A DNA stretch of 7,008 nt from contig NZ_DJDT01000353.1 in assembly GCF_002432345.1 (NCBI RefSeq), positions 1 through 7,008 of the forward strand, written 5' to 3'. Shown piece by piece: positions 4,536-7,008 of this stretch. Position 1 is the first letter of the stretch; each line of letters starts with the position of its first letter. The notes under the pieces were generated by a model that was not told the origin of the DNA, did not search any database, and saw only the letters and a program-made list of their open reading frames with translations. The DNA is from Pedobacter sp. UBA5917 (GTDB taxonomy: Bacteria; Bacteroidota; Bacteroidia; Sphingobacteriales; Sphingobacteriaceae). Made by a program: the position numbers and the translations under genes.

Positions 4536-6104
4536 ATGCAATTTCTTTCTTCCTTAAAATTTAATATATCAATTGCTTTATCCCTGTTTTTAGGCATTAA
4601 TGTACATGCTCAGGTGCTTACCTCAAAACAGATAGATAGCGTGGTAGAAAAAACATTAAGCACCTTTAATGTTCCCGGCATTGCAGTTTCTGTAATCAAG
4701 GATGGTAAAATCATCCATTTAAAAGGTTATGGGGTAAGTTCTATCAAAACCAATAAAAAGGTTGATGAAAATACCCTTTTCGGTGTGGCATCAAACACAA
4801 AAGCATTCACGGCTGCTTCTTTGGGTATGCTGGTTGATGAGAAAAAAATTACCTGGGATACAAAAGTCACCGATGTAATTCCCGAATTTAAAATGTACGA
4901 TGCCTATGTAACCAGCGAGTTTACCATCCGCGATCTGCTTACGCACCGCAGTGGTTTAGGCTTAGGTGCCGGCGACTTAATGATCTGGCCGGATTCATCA
5001 ACAGTTGATAAAAAACAGCTGATCCATAACCTCCGCTATTTAAAACCCGTTTCTTCTTTCCGCACCAAATACGATTATGATAATCTGATGTATATTGTTG
5101 CCGGCGAAGTAGTAGCAAGGGTTTCAGGAATTACCTATGAAGATTTTATCGAAAGCAGGATTATCAAACCTTTAGGAATGACCAAAACTGCTGCTTCATG
5201 GTACCGCTTAAAAGATAAATCGAATGTAATCGATGGTCATGCACCTTACGAAGGCAAATTGCTCCCTGTAGGTTTAAGCTTTGGCGAAATTGCCAATGCA
5301 GCCGGTGGGATTTATTCGAACGTTACCGACATGAGCAAATGGGTAATGTCGATGATCAACGGCGGTAAATATGGAGAAACGTTGGATAAAAAACTATTCA
5401 GCCCTGCTATTGCAAGAGAACTTTGGACACCACAGACTATTATAGCCGGTGGTAATCCGGCGGCTTTTAGCAGCTATGGCTTGGGTTGGTTTTTGAGTAA
5501 TGTTAACGGTAATTTTCAGGCCACACATACCGGAGGCTTATCGGGTATTGTAACGCAGGTTACCATTCTTCCCGAATTGAAATTGGGTATTATTGTGTTA
5601 ACCAACCAGCAATCTGGTGCAGCTTTTAATGCCATTACCAATTCGATCAAAGATGGTTATTTAGGCATTAAAGGGCAGGATCGCATTAAAACCTATAACG
5701 ATAACAGGCTTAGGAATGAAAAACAGGCTGGCGAAATGGTCGCCAAAGTTTGGAATGATATTACTGCACAGCAAAAACTTTCGGCCACAAAACCTGATAA
5801 CAAAAACTACTATGGCACTTTTCATGATTCGTGGTTCGGCGATGTAACCATTAGTGAAGTAAACGGTAAAATGCATTTTCAGGCCAAAAACGCGCCGAAA
5901 CTGAGAGGCGATATGACTTACTACAAAGGCAACACTTTTATTGTAAAGTGGTACGACAGGAGTTTGGATGCAGATGCCTTTGTTAATTTTGGGCTGGATA
6001 ACAACGCCCAGGCCGATGGTTTTAAAATCGAAGCCATTTCGCCACTAACCGATTTTAGTTTCGATTTTCAGGACCTAGATTTTAAAAAGACCGATAAAAA
6101 ATAA
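4536..6104 (+). CDS. Exported class C beta-lactamase-family serine hydrolase with DUF3471-type C-terminal domain
   Basis: A 522-residue periplasmic or secreted serine hydrolase. A signal peptide (hydrophobic 9-20, cleavage near VHA-Q at 25/26) leads into a penicillin-binding-like/beta-lactamase domain (about 30-370). The catalytic motifs are complete: SNTK at 86-89 (nucleophile Ser86, Lys89 of SxxK), YDN at 181-183 (the YxN motif), and HTG at 331-333, standing where KTG is found in classical enzymes. HTG is typical of the esterase, D-aminopeptidase and EstB/AmpH-like branch, so this is more likely a peptidase or esterase than a drug-inactivating beta-lactamase. Other family marks are LLTHRSGL (134-141), GMTKTAAS (214-221) and AAGGIYSN (255-262). 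Residues about 424-517 form a beta-rich tail ending in LTDFSFDFQDLDF, as in DUF3471. The SGNH hydrolase gene follows after 19 bases, probably in the same operon. The leader is A/T-rich with no Shine-Dalgarno site. Confidence 0.9.
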   Translation: MQFLSSLKFNISIALSLFLGINVHAQVLTSKQIDSVVEKTLSTFNVPGIAVSVIKDGKIIHLKGYGVSSIKTNKKVDENTLFGVASNTKAFTAASLGMLVDEKKITWDTKVTDVIPEFKMYDAYVTSEFTIRDLLTHRSGLGLGAGDLMIWPDSSTVDKKQLIHNLRYLKPVSSFRTKYDYDNLMYIVAGEVVARVSGITYEDFIESRIIKPLGMTKTAASWYRLKDKSNVIDGHAPYEGKLLPVGLSFGEIANAAGGIYSNVTDMSKWVMSMINGGKYGETLDKKLFSPAIARELWTPQTIIAGGNPAAFSSYGLGWFLSNVNGNFQATHTGGLSGIVTQVTILPELKLGIIVLTNQQSGAAFNAITNSIKDGYLGIKGQDRIKTYNDNRLRNEKQAGEMVAKVWNDITAQQKLSATKPDNKNYYGTFHDSWFGDVTISEVNGKMHFQAKNAPKLRGDMTYYKGNTFIVKWYDRSLDADAFVNFGLDNNAQADGFKIEAISPLTDFSFDFQDLDFKKTDKK

Positions 6105-6123
6105 CCTAACCAATTATACACAC

Positions 6124-6783
6124 ATGAAATCATTATTAAAAACAAGTATTTTACTAAGCTTTTGCTTAATTGCATTAACCTCGATGACATTTAAACCAAA
6201 ACGGATTATCTTTTTCGGTGATTCGATTACCCAGCAGGGTGTTTCTAAAAAAGGCTATGTAACCCTGATCAAACAATCGCTCGATTCTACAAAATACAAT
6301 GTAATCGGCGCAGGAATTGGCGGTAACAAAGTATACGATCTTTACCTGCGTTTAGAAGACGATGTTTTGAACAAGAAACCAGATTTGGTAGTCATTTATG
6401 TAGGCATTAACGATGTTTGGCACAAACAATCATCGCACACCGGAACCGACTATGATAAATATTTAAAATTCTACCAGGCACTTATCAATAAAATCCAGGG
6501 TGTGGGCAGTAAAGTAGTTTTGGTTACCCCATCGGTTGTGGGCGAGAAAAAAGACGGGACTAACGAATTGGATGCCGATCTGAATAAGTATGCTGCAGGT
6601 ATCAGGGAATTGGCTGCAAAAAACAACCTTCCGGTATGCGATTTAAGAAAGGTTTTTGCCGATTACGAAACTAAAAATAATCCAGAGGATAAAGAAAAAG
6701 GCATTTTAACCGTTGATAGGGTACACCTGAACGAAACAGGTAATCAATTGGTAGCCGATCAGTTATTGCCTTTGGTAAAGTAA
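6124..6783 (+). CDS. Exported SGNH/GDSL hydrolase (lipase/acylhydrolase-like)
   Basis: A 219-residue single-domain SGNH hydrolase behind a signal peptide or N-terminal anchor (MKSLLK, hydrophobic 7-20; Cys14 is not in a good lipobox because Phe precedes it). All four conserved blocks are visible: FGDSIT (31-36) with nucleophile Ser34; the block II glycine in GAGIGGNK (62-69); GINDV (94-98) with the oxyanion-hole Asn96; and DRVH (198-201) with Asp198 and His201 completing the triad. Length and spacing match compact bacterial members that remove acyl or acetyl groups from carbohydrates, lipids or thioesters; the substrate is not predictable. Bacteroidota often use such enzymes as carbohydrate esterases, but no polysaccharide-utilisation genes are next to it. 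It is placed 19 bases after the serine hydrolase gene, with no room for a separate promoter in the gap, so co-transcription is likely. A palindromic repeat follows the stop. Confidence 0.9.
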   Translation: MKSLLKTSILLSFCLIALTSMTFKPKRIIFFGDSITQQGVSKKGYVTLIKQSLDSTKYNVIGAGIGGNKVYDLYLRLEDDVLNKKPDLVVIYVGINDVWHKQSSHTGTDYDKYLKFYQALINKIQGVGSKVVLVTPSVVGEKKDGTNELDADLNKYAAGIRELAAKNNLPVCDLRKVFADYETKNNPEDKEKGILTVDRVHLNETGNQLVADQLLPLVK

Positions 6784-6792
6784 TAGATTTAG

Positions 6793-6881
6793 AACCGCAG
6801 AGTTCGCAAAGTATTGCGCAAAGAACACAAAGAAATTTTTCTCTGTGTTCTTTGTGTTTTTTCTCTGTTATCTTTGTGGTT
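6793..6881. repeat. Long imperfect palindrome (CAAAGAACACAAAG type), probable dispersed repeat and 3' hairpin
   Basis: The core is CAAAGAACACAAAG (6819-6832) facing CTCTGTGTTCTTTG (6841-6854), 14 positions with one mismatch, around AAATTTTT. The outer ends AACCGC (6793-6798) and GTGGTT (6876-6881) also pair, with one G-T pair, giving an 89-bp element. Words such as CGCAAAG, CACAAAG and CTTTGTG recur within it, as in a repeat grown from short units. I recall AACCACAAAG...CTTTGTGGTT palindromes as dispersed intergenic elements in several bacterial groups. It begins nine bases after the SGNH hydrolase stop and may end or protect that transcript. Confidence 0.65.
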
Positions 6882-6893
6882 AATCAGGTGATT

Positions 6894-7008
6894 CGTCATT
6901 GCGAACTGAAGCAAAGGGATTGTGTGGTGGAGTGAAGCAATCTTTCATGCAAGGTGATAACTGATAAGAGTATATATAATAGCAAAAAAGATTGCTTCGT
7001 CGTACCTC
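6894..7008. repeat. REP/MITE-like palindromic element, CGTCATTGCGA type (cut by window end)
   Basis: The element opens with CGTCATTGCGA (6894-6904). GAAGCAATCTTT (6934-6945) is perfectly repeated in inverse as AAAGATTGCTTC (6987-6998), 12 bp, across a 41-base AT-rich centre. The window ends in GTCGTACCTC; the expected continuation of a complete unit would be near GCAATGACG, the complement of the head. No gene is visible. From memory, CGTCATTGCGAnnnnnnnGAAGCAATCT is a widespread dispersed repeat in Bacteroidota and other phyla. Confidence 0.7.

Noticed and set aside
5661..5876. Reverse-strand open frame of 71 codons inside the serine hydrolase gene
   Set aside because: It is a shadow of the linker and DUF3471-type region, with no independent support.
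4536..6104. Antibiotic-resistance beta-lactamase (AmpC)
   Set aside because: The third motif is HTG rather than KTG and the protein has a DUF3471-type tail, which point to a peptidase/esterase-type family member rather than a dedicated beta-lactamase.

Overview
The window looks like chromosomal DNA from a Bacteroidota bacterium of the Sphingobacteriaceae type (Pedobacter or Mucilaginibacter-like). This rests on AT-rich coding with abundant A-rich gene leaders and no clear Shine-Dalgarno sites, a match to the Bacteroidota promoter form TTG-N20-TAnnTTTG, the protein families present (SPOR protein, PEGA lipoprotein, serine hydrolase with a DUF3471-type tail), and intergenic palindromic repeats of a kind I recall from that group. 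The genus is an inference. All genes are on the + strand.

Layout. 1-250: the last 64 codons of secA with its zinc-binding tail, closed by a strong intrinsic terminator. 251-883: a 248-base leader region and a single PEGA-domain lipoprotein gene with its own terminator. 884-1637: a degenerate palindromic repeat, then a two-gene RelE/ParE-type toxin-antitoxin module with overlapping reading frames, an apparent promoter placed almost on the antitoxin start codon, and a two-tier hairpin after the toxin. 1638-3300: an exported SPOR-domain protein whose gene overlaps that of an M20-family amidohydrolase by 14 bases. 3301-4345: an inverted repeat, then an exported protein of unknown function. 4346-4535: a second palindromic repeat and the leader of the next gene. 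4536-6783: an exported class C beta-lactamase-like serine hydrolase and, 19 bases later, an SGNH/GDSL hydrolase, probably one operon. 6784-7008: two palindromic repeat elements side by side, the second cut by the window end.

How the parts work together. Most products are exported or envelope-associated: secretion ATPase, lipoprotein, SPOR protein and three signal-peptide proteins, two of them hydrolases. I see no phage, no complete insertion sequence, no CRISPR array, and no RNA gene I can name. The accessory component is the toxin-antitoxin pair plus at least five intergenic palindromic elements. Three of these (starting at 918, 4365 and 6894) share a head of the form CGTCAyyByGA and a similar internal layout although their stem sequences differ. 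That shared layout is the most unusual thing here. I did not find a clearly new multi-gene system.
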